DNA of 64,000 nt from an uncultured Schlesneria sp. (GCA_903858935.1 CAIOKO010000061.1:1-64000); one strand, 5' to 3'; shown: positions 1-8,909, numbered from the stretch's first letter. Made by a program: numbers and translations. Notes: generated by a model not told the origin, from the sequence alone.

Positions 1-68
1 ACTTGGCCCGTGCTGCGCTACGCGCCTCTCAGTGCATTTCACATTCCAAACGTCATTTCATTGGAATT

Positions 69-86
69 CGCCTGTTTTACAGGCGT
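69..86. other. short hairpin near the window edge
   Basis: A perfect 7-bp inverted repeat (CGCCTGT, loop TTT, ACAGGCG) lies downstream of the minus-strand HEAT-repeat operon and is followed by TTTGAA on the plus strand. It could terminate transcription from either side but has no strong T-run. The rest of positions 1-282 shows no convincing gene. Confidence 0.35.
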
Positions 87-282
87 TTGAACTCGCAACA
101 ATTTCAAAATGTATTGTAAAAATGTGGGTAAGTCTGAGGCGTCCAGCCGATCTCTTCGAACGTTGCCACCACCCCGAATGTTCGCAATGCCCCAACGAGA
201 AATGACGCCTTGGCCGACGTCAATTCCGCTGCTCCGTTCCCGCTTCTCTTTGAGCCGGGGTTTAACGAACTACGGTCCTTGT

Positions 283-1674
283 TTATTTCCTGGGGCGTTC
301 CCAGGTTTCGCCTCGCTTATAGCGTTGAGCTCGATCGACGACGACCGGGTCTTTTGTCACCTCGATCACCTTGTCGAGGATCTTGTCGAATTCCGCCTTG
401 TTCGGATCGCGGACTTCACGGTGGTGAGCGATTTCGACGATCGTCTCACATGCCGTTTGAGCGAATGCAGGTTGTTCCAGATAGGGGAGCACAAATCGAA
501 CCGCCTCGACATCGTAGGACGTGCGAGTTCGATTGATTACCAGCGTTTGTTCTTCGGGTGTCTTTGCCGCTTTCATCGCATCTTTCATACGATCAAGCCG
601 CTGCTTGTCATTGCGATTGTCACGTGTCGCACCAATCTTCACGTAACCTTGGAATGCCTGGTTTCGCTCAGCTGGATCTGACGCCTTATTGACGATTTCG
701 AGCAACTTGTCGGCAACACTGGCGTCAGGCCATTTGCTAAGCGCATCGATTCCAAGTTTTCTTCGAGCCGCATCATTACCAAATGCGATATCTGCCACGA
801 AATCGATCAACTTTTTGCCACCGACGCGTCCGACCAAAGACAGCAATTCGTCCCGATCAGCAACAGGGACGGTATTCAGAGCCTCAATCAACTTTGTGGC
901 ACGTTGATCCTGGTTATCAATCCTGGCACAGACGGATGCCACGTTTCGTTCAGCACTATCCCGTTCGCCTCCTTTTGCCGCCTTGAGAACACCTGCGAGC
1001 ATTGCGCTGAGTTGTTCCGGACGGCCGATCTGTCCGAAAGCATTCATCGCCGCACTGCGGACCTGAGCGTTGTCATCGATGGCGGCTGCGACGAATGTCG
1101 GTCCTTCACCACTGGCTCGACGACTTGCCAGGACGTCGATCAGAGTGGCTCGCACCGCTGGTGAAGCTGATTTGGATTCTGAGGCAAGGACCGGACAGAC
1201 GGTTTCGCCGGCGATCTTGATCAGACTCTGTTTTGCTGCGGCTTGTTCGACATTGGAAGAAGCGGACAACGATTTGACGAGCAACGGCAAATCTGCTGCT
1301 CCACCAAGACTGCCGACAGCAGCGATCGCTGCCGCACGGACGGAATCGTCTTTACTCGATGAAATCAGTTCCAGAATTGCCGAACGGGCGGAGGCATCGC
1401 CGCGATCTGCCAGTGCATTCAACAATGCCACCTGACCCTGACTGTCAATTTTCGTCAGCATCGAGGTAAATTGCTGCGTGGCCGCCGCACCTTTTGCTGA
1501 GGTGCGCAATTTATCCAGACCCGCTGCCCGAAATTCTTTGTCGGGATCGCCGATCAGCTTAACGATCATTTGAACCAGATCATCGGAAGGACTATCTGCC
1601 GCCCACGCGCCAGCCGGTGGAAGGACGGCCATCAGGCACAAGGCGACAATACCGTACAAAACTCGCTGTAACAT
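283..1674 (-). CDS. exported HEAT-repeat protein
   Basis: A 463-residue protein. It begins with a cleavable signal peptide: MLQR followed by a hydrophobic stretch ending P-A-G-A-W-A-A. The rest is alpha-helical with repeated 30-residue HEAT/PBS-lyase-like units, for example segments around A-A-I-A-A-V-G-S-L-G-G and S-A-A-M-N-A-F-G-Q-I-G. An upstream in-frame start at 1749 would overlap the preceding gene and precede the signal peptide, so I chose the ATG at 1674. It lies 41 nt downstream of another HEAT-repeat gene, probably in one operon with the Gfo/Idh/MocA gene. HEAT repeats are protein-interaction scaffolds; no catalytic motif is visible and the partner is unknown. Exported location is inferred from the signal peptide. 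Confidence 0.8.
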   Translation of the reverse strand: MLQRVLYGIVALCLMAVLPPAGAWAADSPSDDLVQMIVKLIGDPDKEFRAAGLDKLRTSAKGAAATQQFTSMLTKIDSQGQVALLNALADRGDASARSAILELISSSKDDSVRAAAIAAVGSLGGAADLPLLVKSLSASSNVEQAAAKQSLIKIAGETVCPVLASESKSASPAVRATLIDVLASRRASGEGPTFVAAAIDDNAQVRSAAMNAFGQIGRPEQLSAMLAGVLKAAKGGERDSAERNVASVCARIDNQDQRATKLIEALNTVPVADRDELLSLVGRVGGKKLIDFVADIAFGNDAARRKLGIDALSKWPDASVADKLLEIVNKASDPAERNQAFQGYVKIGATRDNRNDKQRLDRMKDAMKAAKTPEEQTLVINRTRTSYDVEAVRFVLPYLEQPAFAQTACETIVEIAHHREVRDPNKAEFDKILDKVIEVTKDPVVVDRAQRYKRGETWERPRK

Positions 1675-1715
1675 GCTGCGATCTCTCAGAACGAACGGCT
1701 CAGAAAAAAGTGGAA

Positions 1716-2432
1716 TTAGACGGAACGAACGGATGGCTTCGTGGCGCACGCCAACAGTCCACGGGTTGCTGCCAATCGCACGATCCGCGGCTGGCTTTCA
1801 TGAGTGAAGGCTTTATAGATTGAGCTGGCATCGGCAACCTGGTTACTTGCCAGCAGGGATTCGGCACAACTGAGCACAGCATCAATCATCGTCGAGCGAC
1901 GATCACCCGCCGTACGCAATGCCGTCTGCAACGCAGCGGCTGACTCGACACTACCGATCGCCCCTAGTGCGAGCGTGGCGGCTCGAGCGACGGAAGCATC
2001 ACTGTCAGCCAGCAAGCCGCTCAGAGCCGCAACTGCTGAACGATCGCGTCGGGCACCGATCGAACTGATGACCCCAACCTTGAGATCACCACTGACCTTA
2101 GGCAATGCGTCACGCAATGCCGCAGCCGCTTCGGGAGCCGGGATCTGCTCCAAGGCAAAACGGGACATGTGCGAATTCCCTTTGTTGAGCAGCAGCCCGG
2201 CCAGTGTCGGTACGGCTGCAGCAGTTCCCACATTTGCCAGCTTGCGGCAAATGTAGTCCTGGGCATCACGTGTCAGGGTTCCTTTCAGCGCCGCGATCAG
2301 GCGATTTTCCAGATCCTGGCGGGCCTCGGGCTTACCATGCGAAGCGGTCGCAGCGTCCTCAATCGGAGCTAATGCCGCCAGGTCGCTACCCCAATCGAAA
2401 GTCTTCAAGGCTTCAAAAGCGGTCTCTAACAT
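1716..2432 (-). CDS. HEAT-repeat protein
   Basis: A 238-residue protein made almost entirely of HEAT/PBS-lyase-type helical repeats, such as A-L-S-G-L-L-A-D-S-D-A-S-V-A-R-A-A-T-L-A and the following A-L-G-A-I-G. No signal peptide is visible. It lies between the oxidoreductase (87 nt upstream) and the exported HEAT protein (41 nt downstream) on the same strand, so co-transcription is likely. In planctomycetes, HEAT proteins often accompany Gfo/Idh/MocA oxidoreductases in glycan-related gene sets; that link here is inference. It could serve as a cytosolic scaffold; nothing shows a catalytic role. Confidence 0.75.
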   Translation of the reverse strand: MLETAFEALKTFDWGSDLAALAPIEDAATASHGKPEARQDLENRLIAALKGTLTRDAQDYICRKLANVGTAAAVPTLAGLLLNKGNSHMSRFALEQIPAPEAAAALRDALPKVSGDLKVGVISSIGARRDRSAVAALSGLLADSDASVARAATLALGAIGSVESAAALQTALRTAGDRRSTMIDAVLSCAESLLASNQVADASSIYKAFTHESQPRIVRLAATRGLLACATKPSVRSV

Positions 2433-2519
2433 ATTGAAAATCCTTAATTCAGGAAATTGATTCGGGATGACATGCAGCGAGCTTCACGACAAAGCTGCCA
2501 CGTGGTTAATAGACGTCAA

Positions 2520-3740
2520 TCAGAGTTGCCACGGTTCGCGACGAGCCCGATCGGTCATGCGATTCGCCTCGGCATCTCCGACAAACTCCTGTTTGACGGA
2601 ATCCCACTTCAAGGACCGCTTCAACTGGTAAGCGATATTACCGAGATGTGCCAATGCTGCCGTGTTAACGGCTGACTCAATGTCACGGAACGGCTTTTCT
2701 CGCGTCTTAACGCATTCGATGAAGTCGCCGTAAATCCCTCCCTCGCCCTTATAACCAGGAACTGGCTTAGGAGCCAATTTTTCACCGGGCGTCCCTTCAA
2801 TCAGTAACTGGTCAGTTCTTGGCTTGTTGTGGTAAATCGTTAATCCGTTTTGATACCGATAGGCCAGGTACTTTTCGTCACTGTTGTCGAAATAGTCGAC
2901 TTCGACAGGCTGCTGATCACGGACGTCACAAATGAAGGTTGCGCCACCGAAGTGATGAGCACCCCAATCGGTCATGCCGCCACCCGAGTAGTCACTGAAC
3001 GATCGCCAGCTGGCACCATTGATGGAAAAACTGCCGCTGCAGCGCTTCGGATTGTAGGGGGCCCAGGGTGCGGGACCGAGCCACAGATCCCAGTCGATTG
3101 CTTCCGACTTCGTTTCACCTGGAAGATTGCAAAGCTGTGGCAGCGGACCGACGTTGACGTTAATCGACTTGATCTTGCCGAATTCGCCAGCCCAGGCTGG
3201 TGCAACATATTTACGATAGTCTTCCAGAACTCGCTGGCTGCCACCCGATACGACGCGACCATAGCGTCGTGCTGCAGCGATCATCAGTGGACCTTCGCGC
3301 AGGGTCAACGTTTCAGGCTTTTGACAGTAGACATCCTTCCCATTGCGACAGGCCTCGATCACCATGATCGCATGCCAGTGATCGGGGGTCGCAATATGAA
3401 CGGCGTCGATATCGGTTCGAGCAAGGAGCTCACGGAAATCGTTGTAGGATTTGCAGTCGCCGTTATTGTAGTGCCGGTCAATGTTGGCTTTTGACTTATC
3501 GCGTACTTCTTCGCGGACGTCAGAAAGGGCGACGTACTGGACGTCTTTGCGACCGAGGAAGGCTCCCTGGTCGCCGCGACCCATGTTTCCGATACCAATC
3601 CCGCCCATCACAATCCGGTCACTGGCCGCAGGTCGTTCGCTATTACCCAGCGCGGCCGAAGTGATGACGTAGGGGACTCCGAAAGCCGCCCCCGTGGTTT
3701 TCATGAAATCTCGACGAGTCGGTTTCTTGGCGACGCTCAT
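2520..3740 (-). CDS. Tat-exported Gfo/Idh/MocA family oxidoreductase
   Basis: A 406-residue NAD(P)-dependent oxidoreductase. A twin-arginine signal (T-R-R-D-F-M-K-T-T-G-A-A-F) starts the protein, followed by a Rossmann glycine motif (G-G-I-G-I-G-N-M-G-R-G). Next come D-V-R and the family signature H-I-A-T-P-D-H-W-H and E-A-C-R-N-G-K-D-V-Y-C-Q-K-P, which places the catalytic lysine of the EKP-type motif (here QKP). The C-terminal half is the Gfo/Idh/MocA alpha/beta domain. The ATG at 3740 has the ribosome site GAGGAGC just upstream; an in-frame start at 3800 would precede the Tat signal. Members act on sugars or sugar derivatives; the substrate is not deducible. It heads a probable operon with two HEAT-repeat genes. 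Confidence 0.88.
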   Translation of the reverse strand: MSVAKKPTRRDFMKTTGAAFGVPYVITSAALGNSERPAASDRIVMGGIGIGNMGRGDQGAFLGRKDVQYVALSDVREEVRDKSKANIDRHYNNGDCKSYNDFRELLARTDIDAVHIATPDHWHAIMVIEACRNGKDVYCQKPETLTLREGPLMIAAARRYGRVVSGGSQRVLEDYRKYVAPAWAGEFGKIKSINVNVGPLPQLCNLPGETKSEAIDWDLWLGPAPWAPYNPKRCSGSFSINGASWRSFSDYSGGGMTDWGAHHFGGATFICDVRDQQPVEVDYFDNSDEKYLAYRYQNGLTIYHNKPRTDQLLIEGTPGEKLAPKPVPGYKGEGGIYGDFIECVKTREKPFRDIESAVNTAALAHLGNIAYQLKRSLKWDSVKQEFVGDAEANRMTDRARREPWQL

Positions 3741-4141
3741 TGGTAAAGCTCCTCGTAAGGAATCGTGGCAAGCGAAATGGTATGAATTCTTCGAACGCAA
3801 TTCGTGCGACGTGCGTCGAAGAAAGATTAAACATCAGATCTTGGAGAAACTGGATGAAGTAATATGTTGATTCCGAACCGGGAATGCAAACCGAACGAGT
3901 CACCATCCTTTCAGGGAGGAGGGCGGGCGTTCAGATTTCAAAATTGGCCAAGGCAGCGTTATCCCCGCTTCAAGGCGAAACCATGGCCAATTTTGAAATT
4001 TGAACACCCGACCCCAGCTCATAGACCTAAGATAGAAATCCGACCGCATGTGATCGCCTTTGAAACCATGGCTGTCCGGCCCGGTGACCGCTAATATTGC
4101 GTACTTGAGCTTGATTCCCTCATTTGGGTAACACTTGATCC
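3741..4141. other. intergenic region with long imperfect inverted repeat
   Basis: This divergent intergenic region separates the Gfo/Idh operon from corA. It holds no credible gene; apparent reading frames arise from the repeat. Its main content is the inverted repeat at 3921-4013. Confidence 0.6.
3921..4013. repeat. 33-bp imperfect inverted repeat
   Basis: The left arm (3921-3953) and right arm (3981-4013) match as inverted copies with about four mismatches over 33 bp. The perfect core is TTTCAAAATTGGCCA. The arms are separated by a loop of about 27 nt. It sits between divergent promoters. It could be a dispersed planctomycete palindrome, a bidirectional transcription block, or the ends of a MITE-like unit. 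Confidence 0.75.
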
Positions 4142-5332
4142 ATGCAAGATGCTTCAACATCCCCTTCCGACTATTCCACGATCGGGCAGCGTTTTCTGAA
4201 ATGGCTTGGATTGGGTTCGCCCCTCGACGAGGCGGTGGAAGAAATCGAGCGGTTGCCGAGGTTCCCTTCGCACAACTCGGGTGCCGCTTCAGGGATCGAA
4301 CACCATGAACTGACTCAGCCGAGTGGCGAGCCGACGACCGTGGTCGTGACCTGTACTGACTTTTCACCTGAGTCAATGCAGGTTGAACGAGTGACTGATG
4401 TCGACGATTTCATTGCCCGACACCGACCTGAATGGGCTGTCGTCCGCTGGGTCAATATTGACGGCCTGACCGACAAGCGCGTGCTGAAGGCCTTTGCCGT
4501 GAAGTACGACCTTCACCCACTGGTCGTCGAAGACCTGATTCACGTGGGTCAGCGGCCGAAAGCCGAAGACTATCCGGGGACGGGCGAGCATCAGGCTCGA
4601 CTGTTTATCGTTGGCCGAATGCTGGTGCTGACCGACGGTCACGTCCGCAGCGAACAGATCGGTTTCGTGCTGGGACACAAAACGTTGTTGACGTTTCAGG
4701 AATGCGAAGGGGATGTCTTTGACGGGATTCGTCAGCGCATCGCGTCGAAGGGTTCGCGGCTACGCGAAAACGATGTCAGCTTCCTGATCTACTCGCTGCT
4801 CGACGCCATGATCGACCAGTGCTTTCCCATACTGGAGTACTATTCCGAACTGCTGGAAGACCTGGAAGACCAGGCACTCGAGACCCCGACGACCGAAACG
4901 ATTCGACGTATTCACTCTGTGAAACGTGAACTGCTCACGGTTCGACGCGCGGTCTGGCCGATGCGAGAAGTGATTCATTCCCTTCAGCGTGAGAAGCACG
5001 AATGTATGACAGAAGTCACACGACCTTATCTGCGTGACTTGTACGACAACTGCGTCCAGATCATTGACCTGGTTGAGACGTACCGTGAATTCGCCACAGG
5101 TTTGACAGATATCTATATGTCTTCACTTTCGATCCGCATGAATGAGATCATGAAAGTCCTGACGATCATGGGTTCCATTTTCATTCCGTTAACATTCCTG
5201 GCGGGGGTCTACGGAATGAACATGCCCATCCCGGAAAATCAATCGCCCTGGATGTATCCGATCTTCTGGATCATCTGCGTCGTGACCGTGGCGGTCATGG
5301 TAAAAATCTTCAAACGCCGTGGCTGGCTGTAG
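4142..5332 (+). CDS. corA: CorA-family magnesium/cobalt transporter
   Basis: A 396-residue inner-membrane divalent-cation channel. The N-terminal two thirds is the cytosolic alpha/beta funnel domain (A-F-A-V-K-Y-D-L-H-P-L-V-V-E-D-L) with long charged helices. The C-terminus holds two transmembrane helices with the signature Y-G-M-N after the first, then a hydrophilic loop and the final helix ending in K-R-R-G-W-L. The Y-G-M-N selectivity loop is diagnostic for Mg2+/Co2+ uptake in this family. The N-terminal extension of about 90 residues before the conserved core is longer than in enteric CorA. The gene is monocistronic and converges with the MFS gene, whose stop lies only 5 nt away. Confidence 0.92.
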   Translation: MQDASTSPSDYSTIGQRFLKWLGLGSPLDEAVEEIERLPRFPSHNSGAASGIEHHELTQPSGEPTTVVVTCTDFSPESMQVERVTDVDDFIARHRPEWAVVRWVNIDGLTDKRVLKAFAVKYDLHPLVVEDLIHVGQRPKAEDYPGTGEHQARLFIVGRMLVLTDGHVRSEQIGFVLGHKTLLTFQECEGDVFDGIRQRIASKGSRLRENDVSFLIYSLLDAMIDQCFPILEYYSELLEDLEDQALETPTTETIRRIHSVKRELLTVRRAVWPMREVIHSLQREKHECMTEVTRPYLRDLYDNCVQIIDLVETYREFATGLTDIYMSSLSIRMNEIMKVLTIMGSIFIPLTFLAGVYGMNMPIPENQSPWMYPIFWIICVVTVAVMVKIFKRRGWL

Positions 5333-5337
5333 GTCTT

Positions 5338-7281
5338 CTAAACTGCCGTCGAGGATGTTCTCTCTACGGTTAGAGGCTTGGTTGAATCAAGTAGCATGGC
5401 ACAGAAGCCCGCGACAACGAATACGCCGCAGCAAACGGCAAAGACTGTGTTCCAATCGTCAAGGGTTGGATTTTCACCGAGCACACGGTTGTAAATCAAG
5501 GGCGCAACGGCAGCCCCCAGGTTTCCCCACATATTGCCCCAACCCAAAATCGATGCGGTATACCGACCACCCACGTCTTGAGCGTAAGCCCAAATCGCGG
5601 GTGACCCGAAGTCGGTCGACATCGAAGCGATGCAGAGTCCCACGATATATAACCACGGCAGCCACCAGTTCTCAGGATTCGGTGCAATCAGGAAGTTGAG
5701 CAGCAGGCACATTGCGTAGCCGCCGGCTGCTGTAAAACGTGACGCGGCCAACGGAATCTGACGACCTCGCTTCAGGCCAAATACTCGAACCGCCCAATCG
5801 GTGGCTCGTCCCCCGGCGAACAATCCAACGATGCCGATCAGGCTCGGAAATGCCGTCATGAATCCATTCGTCACCAGCGACACGCCATGGACTTTGTCGA
5901 GATATCTCGGGAGTGATGTCACGACGAACAACCAGCCAATGTTCGTTAAAAACTGAGTCAGACTGTTGCCCCACAGACTGGGGCTCATCATGAACGCTCG
6001 AAACGGAAATTTGGGGTTTCCCGGCTCCTTCATCTTCGCTTGACGGGTCGCTTCGTCATCGATGAATTCTCGCTCAGCCTGGTTACACCACGAATGTTCT
6101 GCAGGACTGTTACGGGTCACAACGGCGAACGCCGCTGCAACGATCAGCCCTGCAATTCCATAAAGGATTATCGTGGGTCGCCAGCCCGATCCATGAACCT
6201 TCCGAATCTCGTTGGGAAACAGCGACTCTATCGCCAATCGGTTCAATCGAAGTGTTTCATGTTGGGATAATCCGGCTCCACTGAGTTGGCGTTCCAGCAA
6301 CCGCTCGGCTTCCGTTTGAAATAGAATTTTATACAACCGAACCAGCAACGATTGTTGGTTTCGCCCCTGCCTGGGAGTAAACGGAAGTGTCACCGCCGAG
6401 TAATCGATAAAATCTTTTTCGGACATTCGAGCAGTGAGTGACTCCATGATTTCATTGAGACCAGACGAACGTGTCTCAATGACGATCTGGTTGTTGAATC
6501 CGAATGGAATCCAGTCCCGAAGATCGAAAATCCGTTTCGCCGCTTCCTTATCGGCCTTCAGTCGAGCTTCAACCGATGACTTTGCATCGTCAACACCCAT
6601 CCGAACCTGATCCTGATCGGCCGTTGAAAGATGAGAAAGAAATTCTGCCACGAAAAGATGACGTGGCTTACCAACATCCTTTTGTTCGTCGAACCTGGCA
6701 ACGAACGCATCTGCGTTTACGATGTCCGTACTACGCAACGTGGAATCCGATTCAACCGGGACGTAAGCCAGAATCAGGCGGGCGGTCAGCAGCGGGGCAA
6801 GCACCGCACCGAAACGGCCGCCCAAACCAACAATCGAACTGGCGGTACCGCGCGTTGAAATAGGATACCACTGCCGAATCATTCCCGCAGAGGTGGGATA
6901 AGCGCCAGCCTGGGTTGCCCCGCAGAAGAGCCGCAGCCAGAGCACCAGCCAGACGGAATGAGCGAATCCCATCAAGCCGGTCACTATCGACCAGGCCAGA
7001 ATATAAATCGTCAGCATCATCCGGCCGCCAAAACGGTCGCTGAGCCAGCCGGCGGGAACCTGGCAGATGGCATAAGACCAGAAGAACGCACTGACGAACC
7101 AGGACATCTGAGCCTGCGACATGTGGAGATCTTCGCGGATGTATTCGGCTGCAATACCAACAGCAAATCGATCCAGATACAGCAGAACCGACATCAACGT
7201 CAGCACAAACAGCACAGCATGCCGCACCAAAGTGGGGGAGCTCGAGTTGTTTTTCTCAGCCAGAAACGCTTCCTCAGTCAT
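5338..7281 (-). CDS. MFS transporter with large extra-cytoplasmic insert
   Basis: A 647-residue major facilitator, longer than the usual 400-450. The N-terminal five helices carry the motif G-W-L-S-D-R-F-G-G-R between TM2 and TM3 and resemble the anion:cation symporter (hexuronate/phthalate-like) branch (L-Y-L-D-R-F-A-V, G-A-T-Q-A-G-A-Y-P). Around residues 180-365 a hydrophilic insert of nearly 190 residues separates TM5 from TM6, where a short periplasmic loop is normal. The remaining helices then follow (W-G-N-S-L-T-Q-F, P-A-I-W-A-Y-A-Q-D-V-G-G). Substrate unknown; an organic acid or sugar acid is inferred only from family resemblance. It converges on corA. Confidence 0.85.
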   Translation of the reverse strand: MTEEAFLAEKNNSSSPTLVRHAVLFVLTLMSVLLYLDRFAVGIAAEYIREDLHMSQAQMSWFVSAFFWSYAICQVPAGWLSDRFGGRMMLTIYILAWSIVTGLMGFAHSVWLVLWLRLFCGATQAGAYPTSAGMIRQWYPISTRGTASSIVGLGGRFGAVLAPLLTARLILAYVPVESDSTLRSTDIVNADAFVARFDEQKDVGKPRHLFVAEFLSHLSTADQDQVRMGVDDAKSSVEARLKADKEAAKRIFDLRDWIPFGFNNQIVIETRSSGLNEIMESLTARMSEKDFIDYSAVTLPFTPRQGRNQQSLLVRLYKILFQTEAERLLERQLSGAGLSQHETLRLNRLAIESLFPNEIRKVHGSGWRPTIILYGIAGLIVAAAFAVVTRNSPAEHSWCNQAEREFIDDEATRQAKMKEPGNPKFPFRAFMMSPSLWGNSLTQFLTNIGWLFVVTSLPRYLDKVHGVSLVTNGFMTAFPSLIGIVGLFAGGRATDWAVRVFGLKRGRQIPLAASRFTAAGGYAMCLLLNFLIAPNPENWWLPWLYIVGLCIASMSTDFGSPAIWAYAQDVGGRYTASILGWGNMWGNLGAAVAPLIYNRVLGENPTLDDWNTVFAVCCGVFVVAGFCAMLLDSTKPLTVERTSSTAV

Positions 7282-8028
7282 ACGGATCTCCCGTTGCCGA
7301 ATTCAAAACGCGCGCGATGGCCACGGTATGGCTCTTGACCAGACGCGTCAATCAACAAAACCGAAGAGAAGCGACAATCAGTCATAATTCGGTGAAAAGC
7401 GACTCTCTTCGCCGGTCGACGATTCGCCCACTTGTATTTGCATCAATGGCGACGTGCACTCACTTTTTTTGGCATTTCTTTGCGAACTTTTCCTCGCGTG
7501 AACGCGTCTCACTGGCAACGCTGGCGGCCGTGACTGTCACTGGCCTCAGGTTTCAGAAAGCGCACGATAGGTCTTGATGATCATGACGGTGTTACCGCTG
7601 ATGTCCGAGCGCAGAGAGAGCGATACGCGGCAGTTTGTCTTATCGGCGAACCAGGCAGCGGTGCAGCCTTTGCTTCCTCAGATCCCGCAACAGTTTGCCG
7701 GACAGTTTTCAGAGATTCAGGCATTGTGCCTGCTGAAGGCAGGGAAGCTCGGTTTGCATAGCGCCAAGCCTGTGTATCCCCTGCGCTCGTGACATCGGCT
7801 TCAAGCCTTGGGAAGCTCGCACAAGCCCGGTGTCACATGAATGCCAACGGGCTTCTCGTTCGGACCAGCCGAAATCTTGTCACGTGTGCGGGCTGATTTT
7901 TTCTACTATTGAGGAACTTGAAATTGTAAGTGTCACCAAAGTTCCTCAGGTTCATGGAGCGGAAGCTCCTGGCGAACCGCTTGGAGCGGCTTTCTACTTA
8001 CTGATAGCTACTTAGTCGCCGCAGGCGC
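7282..8028. other. gene-free stretch with structured segment
   Basis: About 750 bases between the MFS promoter side and tRNA-His. Short reading frames exist but none has family features or a good ribosome site. The 3' part (7911-7978) contains two consecutive stable hairpins, listed separately. Confidence 0.5.
7911..7978 (+). ncRNA. candidate structured RNA or leader before tRNA-His
   Basis: Two adjacent hairpins are visible. The first pairs GAGGAACTT (7911-7919) with AAGTTCCTC (7939-7947). The second pairs GGTTC (7949-7953) with GAACC (7974-7978) and, inside, GGAGC (7956-7960) with GCTCC (7965-7969), closed by the GNRA-type tetraloop GGAA. The block ends about 50 nt before tRNA-His. I do not recognise an Rfam family; it may be part of the tRNA precursor transcript or an independent RNA. 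Confidence 0.35.
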
Positions 8029-8103
8029 GGTGTTCGTGGTGTAGTGGTCTCTGCACGTCGGTTTGTGAAGCCGAAAGTGACGGTTCAATCCCGTTCGAAC
8101 ACC
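8029..8103 (+). tRNA. tRNA-His (anticodon GTG)
   Basis: The acceptor stem GTGTTCG (8030-8036) pairs with CGAACAC (8096-8102). The D-stem, an anticodon stem TCGGT/GCCGA with loop TTGTGAA (anticodon GTG at 8065-8067), and a T-arm with loop TTCAATC are all present. The extra G at position -1 (8029) faces C73 (8103), the histidine identity pair. The 3' CCA is not fully encoded (C73 is followed by CAT). Confidence 0.95.
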
Positions 8104-8164
8104 CATTTTATCTCACGTGTGATTGTCTCTGGCGGTTTTCGGAGCCATTGGAAAGGAAAAAATC

Positions 8165-8821
8165 GTGGTGACAATGTTGAGTCGACAGACGCTTGTTCTG
8201 AATCGAAACTGGCAGCCGGTGGGCGTGGCTTCGGTCGCTCGTTCGCTGACGCTGGTTGCTTCGGAACGGGCGAGAATCGTCGACCCAGCCGATTTTCAAC
8301 AGTACACATGGGCCGACTGGGCCAAGATGATCCCTGTGGGGGATGAACTTTTTGTCCAATCGGTCGCGTTTCGAATTCGCGTTCCAGAAGTGATCACACT
8401 GATGGTGTATGACCATGTTCCAACAAATGTGGTCACATTCAGTCGACGGAATATCTACAAACGCGATCGATACGCGTGCCAGTACTGTGGACGGCAAGGG
8501 CGATTTGCTGTCGAGCAGTATCGAGATTCCGAGATTGCGGTCAGTCCGCGAAAAGGATGCCTGAGCATTGAAGAAATGACTTTGGACCACGTCCTGCCGC
8601 GATCGCGTGGTGGGACAAGTACGTGGGAAAACTGTGTGCTGGCTTGCCTGGACTGCAACAAGCGAAAGGCCAATCGAACCCCTTCGGAAGCGGCTATGCC
8701 ACTGCGGAAAATCCCCGTTCGTCCGACGTGGAAACCGCTATATGCTCGACACGATGTGAGAATCGAAAGCTGGTCCAAATTTCTCAGCGAAGCTTACTGG
8801 ACAGTTGAACTCGATACTTAA
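8165..8821 (+). CDS. HNH endonuclease family protein
   Basis: A 218-residue protein with an HNH nuclease fold in the second half. A first zinc pair is C-Q-Y-C-G, followed by L-D-H-V-L-P-R-S-R-G-G, then W-E-N-C-V-L-A-C and C-N-K-R-K-A, i.e. the H-N-H core with two CxxC knuckles. The N-terminal part (V-L-N-R-N-W-Q-P-V) matches the family of stand-alone bacterial HNH proteins of unknown physiological role. The Shine-Dalgarno AAGGA at 8153-8157 is best spaced for the GTG at 8165; GTG 8168 and ATG 8174 are alternatives. It follows tRNA-His by about 60 nt on the same strand. Confidence 0.85.
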   Translation: MVTMLSRQTLVLNRNWQPVGVASVARSLTLVASERARIVDPADFQQYTWADWAKMIPVGDELFVQSVAFRIRVPEVITLMVYDHVPTNVVTFSRRNIYKRDRYACQYCGRQGRFAVEQYRDSEIAVSPRKGCLSIEEMTLDHVLPRSRGGTSTWENCVLACLDCNKRKANRTPSEAAMPLRKIPVRPTWKPLYARHDVRIESWSKFLSEAYWTVELDT

Positions 8822-8825
8822 TTCA

Positions 8826-8853
8826 CGATTGCGAATTTTTATTCGCGATTTTC
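8826..8853 (+). terminator. hairpin terminator after the HNH gene
   Basis: ATTGCGAAT (8828-8836), loop TTTT and ATTCGCGAT (8841-8849) form a 9-bp stem with one G-T wobble, followed by TTTC just after the HNH stop codon. Confidence 0.5.
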
Positions 8854-8871
8854 AATAAATCGCTTTGCCAG

Positions 8872-8909
8872 GTGGTTCGCGCGTTGAGGGTCAGTAACGC
8901 GCGAACCAC
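8872..8909. repeat. 14-bp perfect palindrome with 10-nt loop
   Basis: GTGGTTCGCGCGTT (8872-8885) and its exact complement AACGCGCGAACCAC (8896-8909) flank a 10-nt loop. It lies in the 316-bp gap before the dioxygenase gene. There is no T-run, so terminator, operator and mobile-palindrome roles are all possible. The remainder of 8822-9137 holds only the extended -10 noted below. Confidence 0.7.

Noticed and set aside
3900-4376. 158-codon minus-strand frame between the Gfo/Idh gene and corA
   Set aside because: It reads through the long inverted repeat and into the corA start, lacks a ribosome site and resembles no family; it is a by-product of the repeat.
7949-7978. GGAA-capped hairpin considered as SRP (4.5S) RNA
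   Set aside because: The conserved SRP domain IV internal-loop sequences and full length are absent.
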